Below are positions 45,465-56,301 of a stretch of 64,000 nt of DNA, piece by piece (the first letter of the stretch is position 1; every line of letters starts with the position of its first letter). This stretch comes from Costus lasius (Eukaryota; Streptophyta; Magnoliopsida; Zingiberales; Costaceae). Both the position numbers and the translations under genes were made by a program. The notes beneath the pieces are model-generated. The model saw only the letters and a program-made list of their open reading frames with translations. It was not told the DNA's origin and did not search any database. The stretch is taken from positions 2,852,001 through 2,916,000 of the forward strand of contig JANVAS020000239.1 in the NCBI GenBank assembly GCA_027563935.2, written 5' to 3'.

Positions 45465-47669
45465 ATGACTACTAGATTCAATCCCCTAAGAGGCAATAGA
45501 CAACCCATCAAGAGATGGGATGACATGATAAAAGAAATATATGACCCTACATCTCTCAATGACCCTACATCTCTCCATGAAAAATTGCTTACCCAAGAGA
45601 ACATGAGTGTAGCTGAATATATACTAAAGTTCAAAACCCTCTACCATAGTACTAGAGAAGCTCCTAGGGTTATGCTTAACCGGTTTAGAGATGGTCTTAG
45701 CTTTGAGATTAAAAGAGGTCTCACCTACTACCCCATATACACAATAGAAGATGCTTTTCAAATAGCTAGTGAGGTGGAGCAAAATCTTAAGAGATTTTAT
45801 AAAAGGAAAATTGACCATCCAAGATCCAAAGCCCCTAAGGTAGTCAACCAAACCATGGAGCTCAATCAAGCCTTAGAACCAAAGCTACCTTCCCAAAGCC
45901 AATCTCACATCAAGTCTAGGGAACCCATTGAAAACTTACCTCTAAGTCAAACCATGTTGTCCCTAGAACTTAAACAAGAACTCAACCAACTTAGGGAAAT
46001 CTCTCTTGACATCCACATAGGTCATACTAAGTCCACACCTTTAAGATCAATCTCACCTAAGCCTACGGAAGAACTTGAACCCAATCATATTAGGCTAGAC
46101 TTAGTGGAAGCTATCCTACCCTTAGTGACCTGTGAGACTAGTTTGCCTCACCCTTTAGGGCTCCCATGTTTAGATCAAGTGCTTGAACCATGTGAACCTA
46201 CTCTTCATGACATAGGAAAAACTTTAGAGAACTCTTCAATAGGTTGTGAACACTTAGGTTCCAAGCCACTTGACCATAGTGAAAGTTTAGATGAGCCTCT
46301 AGACACTTTAGAAATCCAACACCTTCAATTAGAGGACCATCACACTTTAGGCTTGACTCAACCTAAGTTTGAACCTTTCTCTATGGATGATCGGCCTAAG
46401 TATCTTACTCAACCATATTTAGAGATTAAGGTAGACATACCATCTTGTCTAGGCCCTTCTTTGACCACTTTTGGGCCATCTAGCACTAAACTTTCCAAGT
46501 TAGGCCTAAACCCACCTCTAGAGCCCAAACTTTTACACATAGAGGATCCTTCACCTTTAGATCTCAACCCACATGAGTTAGGATCCCTTACTTTGCCTAA
46601 GATGGAACCCATGCTAGATCCTTTTCTCATTGACCAAGATCCTAAATCCCAAACATTAGGAGAACCTCAACTTCAAGGCCTAGAAGACTTTACCTTTGAT
46701 CCGATGACCCATGAAGCATATCTCTTTGGTCTTGCCACCCACACTCCTAAGCCACATTTAGGACCAATTGAACATGGGCTTATAACCCAAGACTCTAGGG
46801 ACGGCCCTACTCAAGTTGACCCCATAGGGATTGACCTATATCAACCTTCTCCTCATGACATGATAGAGCTTCCCCAGTTTAGCTTTGAGGATCTTACTCC
46901 AGATATGGGAGAGCCATTTCTTTTTTCCTTAGGAAGTCCAATCCTAGAGGCGCCCCTCACCCTTCTTGAGTTAGACATTAGCTCACCTGAATATGAAGTA
47001 GAATATACTTTAGATCCTCTTGAGTTTCCCATGCTAGGATATGATTTAGAACCTAACTTGTCTGAGTTGGCAACATCACCCATCTCTCCTTTAGACCTTG
47101 AGTCTGGCCTTTGTACTCCAGGGTTAAAGAAAATTCAATTGAATAATGATTTGCTTTCCCTCCCAGAACTTGAACACTTTGAGTTTGTTATACCTGAATC
47201 TTTTAGTAGGCCTGTATACCACAAACATACTAATGAATATGGCCGAGAAGGGACATTCTGTGTAGGAGACCCTGAATTTAAGGAGCATGAAGATTGGGAT
47301 GAAGAGATGGATTGCTGTGATGCTGTTGACACTGATTTTTGGACCCCCATCACTTTTGATGTGGATGACTTCATATTGCATAAGCACCATTCCACCCCAT
47401 ACTATGACCCCACTTGTGAGCATATGATTGAGTCCATCCTTGAGGACCAAACCCATTTCACCCGTAATGAGGTAGAGTTACTCTACTTAGTTGGATATGA
47501 CCATGGTGAAGAGGGTTGGCTCCCCGAGGAAGAACTCACCCTTACTACCTCAAAGCTCCTCATGGATAAGGACAATTCTTCGGAGAAGAATTTTTCTCAC
47601 CCGGGGAGAGCTGATGTGGGGAGGCGACATGACCCACGGAAATACAAATGGAGTTTAAGGTTACCCTAG
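45465..47669 (+). CDS. Element D gag-like protein with long acidic extension (734 aa)
   Basis: This is a single open frame from ATG at 45465, about 150 bp after the primer site. Residues 1-116 resemble the C-terminal part of a gypsy capsid domain (Retrotrans_gag): RQPIKRWDDM, ENMSVAEYILKF, LNRFRDGL and IEDAFQIASEVEQNLKRF. A small in-frame duplication (DPTSLNDPTSLH) lies near residues 27-38. There is no zinc knuckle. From about residue 120 to 560 the protein is rich in Leu, Pro, Glu and Asp with repeated LEPKL- and LDP-like words. Residues ~590-700 are acidic and aromatic (DWDEEMDCCDAVDTDFW). The last 19 residues are encoded in the 3' LTR. I do not recognise the region after residue 120. The open frame over 2.2 kb suggests selection or very recent origin. 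Confidence 0.8.
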   Translation: MTTRFNPLRGNRQPIKRWDDMIKEIYDPTSLNDPTSLHEKLLTQENMSVAEYILKFKTLYHSTREAPRVMLNRFRDGLSFEIKRGLTYYPIYTIEDAFQIASEVEQNLKRFYKRKIDHPRSKAPKVVNQTMELNQALEPKLPSQSQSHIKSREPIENLPLSQTMLSLELKQELNQLREISLDIHIGHTKSTPLRSISPKPTEELEPNHIRLDLVEAILPLVTCETSLPHPLGLPCLDQVLEPCEPTLHDIGKTLENSSIGCEHLGSKPLDHSESLDEPLDTLEIQHLQLEDHHTLGLTQPKFEPFSMDDRPKYLTQPYLEIKVDIPSCLGPSLTTFGPSSTKLSKLGLNPPLEPKLLHIEDPSPLDLNPHELGSLTLPKMEPMLDPFLIDQDPKSQTLGEPQLQGLEDFTFDPMTHEAYLFGLATHTPKPHLGPIEHGLITQDSRDGPTQVDPIGIDLYQPSPHDMIELPQFSFEDLTPDMGEPFLFSLGSPILEAPLTLLELDISSPEYEVEYTLDPLEFPMLGYDLEPNLSELATSPISPLDLESGLCTPGLKKIQLNNDLLSLPELEHFEFVIPESFSRPVYHKHTNEYGREGTFCVGDPEFKEHEDWDEEMDCCDAVDTDFWTPITFDVDDFILHKHHSTPYYDPTCEHMIESILEDQTHFTRNEVELLYLVGYDHGEEGWLPEEELTLTTSKLLMDKDNSSEKNFSHPGRADVGRRHDPRKYKWSLRLP

Positions 47670-49488
47670 CTAGGGCACCTAAATTTCCATCTCTTGCATT
47701 GCATGCATCTTTAAGTTAGATTTTCATTCCTTGCATTGCATGCATCCTTTAAGTTATTTCCATCTCTTGCATTGCATGCATCTTTAAGTTAGATTTTCAT
47801 TCCTTGCATAGCATGCATCCTTTAAGTTAGATCTCCTAGCATAACTTGCATCATATGGTAGGTTAGATCCACCCACCAATTACACCATGTAGTTACATGC
47901 CTAGGATCCGCCACTTATGTATAGTAGGTTAGTGCATGAAATTAATGTAATAGTATAGGTCAACTCCATTCTTGGAATGCAAGTCAAAATCAGGTCAAGA
48001 CAACTCCAAGAGATACCATGGGCCATCAGCCCAACTCATGAAGAAATCAGCCCACCCCAATGGATCAACACCACAAGCATCCCAAATTCCACCATCCTAG
48101 TTGGCAGCCATGTGGAGTTGCCTTCATCTCTAATCAAGTCAAGGAGCAGCCAGCTCAATGACCTATTTCAGCTCAACATGCGCCAGCCATCAAAGTCAAG
48201 GGGCAGCTTGAAACAATGCCCACTTCAGTCCATCATGCGCCAGCCCCCAAAGTCAAGGAGCAGCCTGCACTTTGCAACAACTTCAGTCCCTTCAAGTGCC
48301 AGCCGCCCATGCCAATTTGCAGCCTGAAATGTCAGCCATCAGCAGCCTCTTCAGTCCACTCTCATCTCAGATTTCGAGCTTACTAACCTGCTGAAGACTC
48401 CAAAGTTCAAACTCCAAACAACCACCCATTTGGAAGAAGAGATCAGCCCATTGAGTTGTCTACATCATGCTTGCTTGTGTGACTTGTTTTGAGCTTAGGG
48501 AGATAACCGTTGGAGACTCCCCTATATGATGTAGTCCTCTTGTAAAGTGAAGAACTTAGTGTTGAATGAAATTTCAAAATTCTGAAGTGTGTCTTCAAAT
48601 GGTGTGTGTCACCTAACCCCTCCCTTCCTTCCTACCATTGCCGAGAGTCCCCCTTTCCATTCCCTCTTGCTCTTCAGCCTTATTCCACCTCTTGCGCTTG
48701 TCTTGGAGATGGAAGCTCTCGCCACTTCTTCCCCTTAGCCTTGACAAGTCCTCAGTCCAAGAGGGAGAGCTGGACAGCCGAGACTCAAGATGGTGTCATG
48801 CCGAGACCAAGCCACCACCTAGTTAAGCTAAGTCTCTCTACTATCTTGGTTGTTGTTCTTTGTTACTTGTTGGTGTGGTTCTTTGATACTTGTTGGACAG
48901 CCCCTTTGCACTTACGCTGATTTTCTGCAGGAGGCGCAAGGCCATGGGATGACAAGCAAGCTATCCCCTCTTCTCTTCCCCTAAGCCTAGATAGTCTAAA
49001 CTATGTTAACAAGGGAATTTGGAGTCTAGCCTCCCCCTTGATTGTCTTGTGTATTGGCCTCTTAATATTATTTTCAAATTCACCCACGCATGTGTGGGAT
49101 GCTGCAATGACATGTGTGTAAGCTCATAGGGCCCTACTTCGTGAGATTCCACCATTGGACCGGTGAAGAACGGGAAGGACACCCTTTCTATTCTCAAAGG
49201 GTGCAAGGTGAGTTCCTCCCTTAGAGTAGCTTTATGGCTTATGGTAGAACCGCATGTTAGGTCTATTTGAGGCTATAGAACCGCATGTTTAAGTTTGTTC
49301 AAAAGTTCCATCTTATCTAGAAGCGCATGCTAGGTTGCTCTTGTTGATTAGTTTCGGTTTCCCTATTATCTACCAAAACAAACTAATTTCGAACTACGAT
49401 AGCTTAAGGGGTTTACTAAGCTATACCTATTTATCAAAATGTTTTCGAAGCGCGTTGTTTGAATGTTGCATGTTTGGCCCCCCCATCA
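47612..49488 (+). mobile_element. Element D 3' LTR (1877 bp)
   Basis: No difference from the 5' LTR was found in the parts compared. The bases before it (cacccggggagagc) are a likely polypurine tract. The ORF of D ends 58 bp inside it. Confidence 0.93.
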
Positions 49489-50683
49489 GTATATGACACA
49501 ACCTGATGGCTTCATCCATCCTGCAGAGGCTAATAAGGTCTGCAGGCTAAAGAGGTCCATCTATGGATTAAAGCAAGCATCTCAAAGTTGGAATCTTCGA
49601 TTTGATGAGGCCGTGAGAGATTATGGCTTTATCAAAAGCGAAGATGACGCCTGTGTATACAGAAAATTCAGTGGGAGCTTGGTAATTTTTCTAGTCTTGT
49701 ATGTTGATGACATACTGCTCATCGGAAACGACATCCCTAGTCTTCAAGCTGTGAAGAGATGGTTGGGGAAGTGTTTCGAGATGAAAGACTTAGGGGAGGC
49801 CGCCTATATTCTAGGCGTGAGGATCTACCGGGATAGATCCAAGAGGCTCTTGGCCCTTAGTCAAAGTACTTACATTGATAATGTACTGGAGAAGTTCTAC
49901 ATGGAGCAATCCAAGAAAGGATACCTTCCAGTGAGACATGGCCTTACTCTCTCAAAGAGCCAGTGTCCTACAACACAGGCTGAGAGGGATGACATGAGTC
50001 GAATTCCTTATGCTTCGGCAGTAGGATCGATCATGTATGCAATGTTATGTACTAGACCAGATGTGGCATATGCTGTGAGCATTACCAGCCGATACCAATC
50101 CAATCCAGGTCTACAGCACTGGGTGGCTGTGAAGAACATCCTAAAGTATCTGAGAAGAACTAAGGATTTGTTCTTGGTCTATGGGGGACAGGAAGAGCTC
50201 AGTATGCAGGGCTATACTAACGCATCGTTCCAGTCTGACCCTGATGACTTTAGATCACAGGCCGGCTATGTGTTCAAGATAAATTGAGGCGTTGTATGTT
50301 GGAAAAGCTTCAAGCAATCCACCATAGCAGATTCTACAACCGAAGCTGAGTATGTGGCTGCTTCTGAGGCAGCCAAGGAAGCTGTTTGGATAAGGAAGTT
50401 CTTATGTGATCTTCAAGTGGTACCTAGTGCAATGGATCCCATTGAACTCTACTGTGACAACAATGGAGCAATTGCACAAGCCAAGGAACCACAGTCTCAT
50501 CAAAGATCCAAACACATACTCAGAAGATTTCACCTGATCAGAGAGATCATTGACAGAGGTGATGTCAAGATTAGCAGAGTAGACACAGAGAACAATCTGG
50601 TAGACCCATTGACCAAGGCTTTGGCGCAGCAGAAGCATGATGGTCATGCTAGAGATATGGGGTTGAGATTCCTCAACTTCTAG
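49489..50683 (+). pseudogene. Copia A2 RT end and RNase H
   Basis: The polyprotein resumes at YMTQPDGF and contains the RT catalytic LYVDDILLIGN and the RNase H motifs GYTNASFQSD and TTEAEYVAASEA. It ends MGLRFLNF at 50683. TGA at 50285-50287 replaces a Gly codon after FKIN. In the RNase H, YCDNNGAIAQA is retained. With 41046-43425 this completes the A2 coding region, which is dead through several lesions besides the insertion of D. Confidence 0.93.
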
Positions 50684-50693
50684 GTCTTAGTGC

Positions 50694-50704
50694 AAGTGGG
50701 AGAT
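50694..50704 (+). other. Polypurine tract of A2
   Basis: AAGTGGGAGAT lies immediately before the A2 3' LTR start. Confidence 0.88.
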
Positions 50705-52652
50705 TGTTGGTGTATATGCCCTAGGACCTAGTTTTGGTCAACTTATGTACTACTTGACACTGATATTTATATATCATTCTGGCATTGTCGTTATCATTGT
50801 TTGACTACACCTGCGATTGTGTACTTACATGATAATGTCCCTGGAGACAGATTGGATCTGTGCTCGAATTATAATCCCAAGTCGATGTACCTTAGTGGAT
50901 ATGGGACAGCTATGGTACTTGTGAGACTGGTATGTGGGCTGGTTAGGCACGTGGTGCTAACGCAGACACATGGGTATATCATTGGGGATATACTGGATAG
51001 ACCCGCTATGAGGCTATGACTTGGTGTCATGAGTTATCCTCATAAGTGACAGGAGATGCACTGATCCCTTGACTTGAGGTCATTAATCATTCTATATGGT
51101 TAGGGACTTGCTTTGATACAACCTAACACCTTGCCGTAGCTGGGAGGTCATAACGGTTGTTATTGAGCATGTCACGACCCATATGCGAAGATCAATGGAC
51201 AGACATAGGATTTGCCCCTTCCCTAAGGAAGTATGATATCCATGGAGCTCCTTTATGGTTCTATGACTGAGAGTGTATGGCCATACCCAGGTAAGAACCT
51301 GTTTTAGTCATAGCCATTTGATTTGATGAAAACAAGTGGTGACACACTTGTCCAATCGGATATCAGTACGGCAAAGAGACTGTAATGCATCTGTACCTAG
51401 TTGCGATGATGGGGATGTCGATGACGATATCCATTCCAACGACCTGGGTAGCAGCAATGCACTGCTAGGTGCCACTCACTGCTTGTGATGACCTTTTGTC
51501 AGCACTGCCAGTGTCAGAGGAACCTACAGGGTCGCACACCTTGATACTTGAGTTCTCATATTGATCGGGAAGCCTTATGATCGAGTTATTGGATAACTCG
51601 GATCTAATTGGGAGATTTCATCAGCGCCAATGGGCCTGATGAGATGGAAGAATGTTATTGGAGCCAAACTTCATTTTTGGCAGGTTGACCCGTATTTGAC
51701 CATGGTTGGTCACATTTGGATTAGGGTTGCATTGGATTGGATCCAAGTGCTTAATCAACCTATGCAATGATGTTTGGGCTAGCTCATTATCCAATGAGGC
51801 CCAATAACAAGTTCTCATGAAGAGATGAGAGGCTAAAAGGGTATAATGGGGAGAAACATGAACCATTAGGCGCCTAGGGGCATAATGGGGTCATGTTGGC
51901 GCCTTTGCTTCATTATGGAAGTAAAGGGCGCCTCCCCCTCTCTTCCTAGGATGGAATGCATGCCTCTATGGTATTGCTTGAGGCGCAAGGCAAGGCCTTG
52001 GCGCACAAGGAAAGGCGTGGGAACAAAAGGTAAGGTTGAATGAGAATTATGGAAATGTCTTGGAGACTTTCCTTATCTCAAACCTCCTCATCCTAGCCCT
52101 ACACTTGTCATGATCCTAGCCATTACCCTAACCGCCTCTTGCCCTATAAATATGACCCTAGTCACCCCCTCTTGTGAGAAATTAATCCTTGAAGGCGTGA
52201 ACACAAGGAGAGGGGCGAGTGCTTGGAGCAAGGGCGCATCTTCCATAACCGCAAGCCTCTTCCTCCTTTCCTCTTGGCGCAAGGAGATCTAGGGCTTGGC
52301 GGCTTGGGCGGTTTTCCTTCTTCACTTGGCGCATCTTTTCTCTGAGTGGCGCAAGAGAAGTAAAACATCTCCCTAAGGCTTGGATCTTCTTCCCGAGGCT
52401 AGCACCAGGCATGGAAGAAGAGAACTCAAGAGATCCGTGTGTGCGAGACTGCAGAGGGCGAACACTTGGGCGCCTTCATCGACATCGCTCTACATTGCTC
52501 TTAAGGTATTTCCTAACTCATCGTGTCGACTCCCTTGCATGCGATCTTCACTGGGTTTTTGGGACTGGCCTGTTTCGGGGACATTCTTCCGCTGCGAAAA
52601 ATGTATGTCCATAACTCTGAAAATTGTAAAATGTCCCCGGGGTTTCCCAACA
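50705..52652 (+). mobile_element. Copia A2 3' LTR (1948 bp)
   Basis: It is nearly identical to 28331-30279 (for example cccaagtcg against ccccagtcg, and tcaccccctc against tcgccccctc). It ends CCCAACA before the CGTAC duplication. Confidence 0.95.
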
Positions 52653-52906
52653 CGTACGCTACCGTAAAATCAAGAGCACTGCCGTAATTTGGTGGATTTT
52701 TGGAACATAAGATTTTGTGATTTTATGGCACTGCCGTAAAGAATTACACGGGCCGTATTTTCCAGACACTTCAGAACAGAATAAATTTCTAAAATTACGG
52801 CACGGCCATAAAATATTTTATGGTACCATATTTTGGGCAAATTTTGATTCGAAAACTGCATAGAAAATACGGCACTACCATACTTTAAATTATGGTACCG
52901 TATTTT
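52653..52906. repeat. Second double-palindrome repeat array
   Basis: Units start near 52653 (partial), 52719, 52790 and 52862, at a period of 71-72 bp. They continue the unit at 28282-28325 across the A2 insertion. Cores such as ttatggtaccata and ggcactgccgtaa match those at 24431-24853. Confidence 0.8.
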
Positions 52907-54191
52907 ATACGTGCGTGAGTTTTTTAGGATAAAAATTGTGTGGACCATAAGCTTTGATCTAGAGCTCCAAATTGAGATCCAAAAGTTACTGCAAATGCGG
53001 CGTTAATAGGAGAAGACGCACGAAGTGGAAGCCCCAATATTTATCCAGTATTGGGGGAGAAATCGAGAGAGAGGTGTTTAGGGTTTGGCCTCACACCGAG
53101 AGGCATAGAGGGCACATTAGGCCACGATTTTCATGCATAAGCTTCACCTGGAGGAGAGAAAGACATCACAGAAGTTTCAGATCAAAAGGAGTTCAGGTGG
53201 AGGAGAAATCAACGAAACAGCTGTGACAGCACTGTTCATCACGGAAAATATGGCTGTAATTCATATTACAACCGTGTTGTGAAGTTGTTTTCTTCTTCTT
53301 CTTCATTTTCTTCCACTTTGAAATTATGGTTGATTGTATTTCTTTTTCCATGCTTGCTTAAACATATTTTGGGACATGGGGTGTAATCTCTTTGATTTCT
53401 AATGATTAGATACTTTTTATTTCGCCAAGATAATTTTGCCATGATAATTCTACTTATGTGAATGTCTTGTCTTTGATTCTCCATAGATTGATGTTATTAT
53501 TCATGTTTAGAGTTCTCGCAATAAGGACCGAAAGGTGACTTGCTTGAGAACTTGGAACCCTAGAATTGCATGTTAGGAGCTTTCCGTAAGAAATTAGGTT
53601 TGTTCTTAATTATTTGATTTTACTGATCTTATTGTCATGATTTAATAATATGAATCTAGGATAGAGTCAAGTTGTCAAATGTGGAGATATTGCATGAAAG
53701 TGAGGATCGGAACGTTGGAGAATCATAAGTAGAACTTGTGTTAACTCTCAGATGCACGAAAGTGATCCTTGAGATTCCACTTGAGCCAATCAACTTAGAA
53801 TTCAGATGCACAAAAGTGATCTTTGAATTCTTTGATTGATGATTTACTTATCTTTAGCGTTGGGGTAAATCTTGAGCGAAAGCGAGGATTGATCCCTGCA
53901 TGATTGTCTGCATGAAAGTGAGATGATCCCTTTATGAAGTAAATTAAGTCTTTATCATGATAAAATTAGACTGACGACCTTTTATTTATATCTATTCATT
54001 AAAATCAAGGTGGATGAAACCCTAGTCCCATATTTATCTCTCTGATTTACTTTACACTCTTTCTGTTGATTATTGCATCATATTCGAATTGCTTTACTAG
54101 CAAGAAAGCAGTTATTTGGTACTTAACAATAAGGTCTATGTGGTTCAATATCTTTCTTTATTACTTCGATAATTCTGTGCACTTGCAGAAA
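52653..54191 (+). mobile_element. Athila-like 3' LTR, second segment
   Basis: The LTR resumes with CGTAC and the double-palindrome array (to 52906). It then runs through a non-coding AT-rich stretch containing repeated cacgaaagtgat and gcatgaaagtgag words. It ends near 54187-54191 (ctgtgcacttgcagaaa). The last ~500 bp are recognisably the reverse complement of 63235-63690, whose end reads TGTCCGTAAGTGCACGG. That supports this being an LTR terminus. With 28048-28330 the LTR would be about 1.8 kb. No gene is seen. Confidence 0.7.
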
Positions 54192-56301
54192 CCTATCACT
54201 GACCCAACGTCTATCCAAGGACGACTTTGAGAGGACCATAGCCACTCAACATGCCTTCGACGGCCTTAGGGATGCCACCACGACCGCACCTGTGTTGCGC
54301 CTCCCAGACTTCTCCAAAGTCTTTGAGGTTGCTTGTGACGCCTCCGGTACTGGGATTGGAGGTACCCATAGCCAAGAAGGCCACCCTGTCGCCTTCGTTA
54401 GTGAGAAATTGAACGCTGTCCGGCAGCGTTATTCGACCTACAACAAGGAGTTTTATGCCATCGTTTAGTCGCTTCGTCAGTGGAGGCACTACCTCCTCCA
54501 CCGTGAGTTTTTCTTGTACAGCGACCATCAAGCCTTGTCCTTCCTTAGTGCCTAGAAGAAATTGGGTGCCCGCCATGCCAAGTGGGTCGAGTACTTGCAA
54601 CAGTACTCCTTTGTGATTAATCACAAGGCGAGTAAGGAGAATGTCATCGCGGACGCTCTGAGTCGTGCCCGCACCCTTCTGTGTGTGATGCGCACCCGCG
54701 TCAACACCTTTGACCACATCAAGGAGGAGTACGCCACGTGCTCCAACTTCGGTGCCATCCACGCCGCCTTGACTGAATCCCCCGACCCCGAGTCTCCCTA
54801 CCAATTGTGCGAAGGTTATCTTTTCTTGGGGAACCGCTGCTCATCGCTTCGAGATCATCTTTTGCTCGAGCTACACGCGGGTGGTGTCGCCGGCCATCAC
54901 GGTTGCGACCAACCCCTTGAGATGGCGGAGGAACGCTTCTTTTGGCCCTCTCTCTGCCGGGACATTGAGCATATTGTGCGCCATTGTGGCACATGCCAAT
55001 TGGCTAAACCTCGCCCCGCGAACACCGGCCTTTACACTCTGTTGCCGGTTGCTGACAGTCCCAGGAATGAACTTAGCATGGACTTTATCCTAGGGCTACC
55101 CTGCACTGCCTCGCGCTTCGATTCCATCTACGTGGTTGTAGATTGGTTCTCGAAGATGGCCCACTTTATCCCCTGTTCACGGACAGCGGATGCGTCCCAC
55201 GTCGCACACCTCTTCTTCAAAGAGATTGTCCGTCTCCATGGCCTCCCCAAGTCCATCGTGTCTGATCGTGACACGCGCTTTGTGAGCCACTTCTGGCACT
55301 CACTTTGGGCCCTCAAGGGCACCATTCTGAAGCTCTCCACAGCTTACCACCCTCAAATCGACGGTCAAACCGAAGTCATTAACCGTAGTTTAGGCAACTT
55401 GCTCCGGTGCCTCATTGGCGATCACCCGAGGTCTTGGGACGCCATCCTTCCAATGGCAGAATTCACATATAATAGTGCAGCCAATAGGTCTATGGGTCTT
55501 AGTCCCTTCCAAGTGGTTTCCGGCCGTCAGCCACGTAAACCCATTGACTTCCATGACCTGCCCATGGAGTCCCATCTTTCTGAGCATGCATACTCTTTTG
55601 CTCAGCAAGTAGCTAGCTTGCATGAGGAAGTTCGCCATCGAATCTTTTTGGGCAATACTCGTAATGCTATGCGGGCCAACGTGCACTGTAGGCCACAACA
55701 CATTTCTGTATGTGAGCTGGTAAGGGTGTACATCCACCCCGAGCTTATTTCCCACCGAGCACATTTTAAGCTTCAACCACGATACATGGGACCTTATGCG
55801 GTGCTACCGCGGATCGGCTCCAACGCCTATGTGCTAGACCTACCTGAGGACATGGGCATCCATCCCGTCTTCAACGTGGCGGACCTACTTCCTTTCTACG
55901 ATCCTTTGGAGGCACCATCGGACCCTAATGAGCCTCTACCCCCTAGTTCTCCGGAGGAGAACTCCTCAGAGCACGCAGCGAAAGCTGATGCAGGAGAATG
56001 CGACATGAAAGAAGGGGAAGATCTAGCCCCAATGGTGCCCCAAAGCTTTTCCACAGAAAGTTCCTCGAGGTACCGAGTGACGAAAGTCACACCCCGTGAC
56101 TCCTGCGGGCGACTCCCCGACGAGATTTCGGAATCAGAAGTGGCACCACATGCACAAGTCAGAAATTCCACAGAATGTTCCTCGGGTCACCCAGCGATGA
56201 AAGTCATGCCCGGTGAATCCTACGGACAGTTTTCCAGAGAATGTTCCTCGGGTCACCTAGCGATGAAAGTCATACCCCGTGACTCCTGCGGACAGCCATC
56301 C
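54192..56301 (+). pseudogene. Gypsy RNase H-integrase (CRM/Reina-like), broken
   Basis: The frame from 54193 gives LSKDDFERT, then RNase H (FEVACDASGTGIGG, YNKEFYAIV, LYSDHQALSFL). Stops are TAG at 54466-54468 and at 54553-54555. From 54562 the frame is open. It encodes an integrase zinc domain (His and His in LHAGGVAGHHG, then CGTC), the catalytic Asp of SMDFILGLP, Asp of SDRDTRF and Glu of QTEVINR (35 residues apart). The C-terminal part follows (FNVADLLPFYDP). No chromodomain was recognised. The tail carries a 22-residue repeat (56049-56298). The GC-rich codon use differs from the AT-richer copia elements. RT is missing because the Athila LTR abuts at 54191. The right end is cut by a solo LTR. 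Confidence 0.9.

Larger units (their letters stand above)
43426..49488 (+). mobile_element. Element D: young non-autonomous LTR element with gag-like ORF (6063 bp)
   Basis: The element is bounded by 1877-bp LTRs (43426-45302 and 47612-49488) with ends TGATGTGGGG and CCCCATCA. The TSD GTATA is perfect (43421-43425 and 49489-49493) and interrupts the RT of A2. It has a primer site, one 734-codon ORF and no protease, RT or integrase. All stretches of the two LTRs that I compared are identical, including every small ORF inside them, so it is among the youngest insertions here. It must have been moved by enzymes from another element. The architecture fits the class called TR-GAG elements; the gag part looks gypsy-like rather than copia-like. 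Confidence 0.92.
28331..52652 (+). mobile_element. Copia element A2 (complete ends, two nested insertions)
   Basis: The LTRs at 28331-30279 and 50705-52652 bound the element, and the TSD is CGTAC (28326-28330 and 52653-52657). The internal region is opened by copia C in the leader and by element D in RT. Removing both leaves a copia of about 9 kb. LTR ends are TGTTGG and CCAACA. The two LTRs look about 99 percent identical by eye, so A2 inserted recently despite its many coding lesions. Confidence 0.93.

Noticed and set aside
54211..54804. 197-codon minus-strand ORF
   Set aside because: It is antisense to gypsy RNase H in a GC-rich stretch; the coding signal is on the plus strand.
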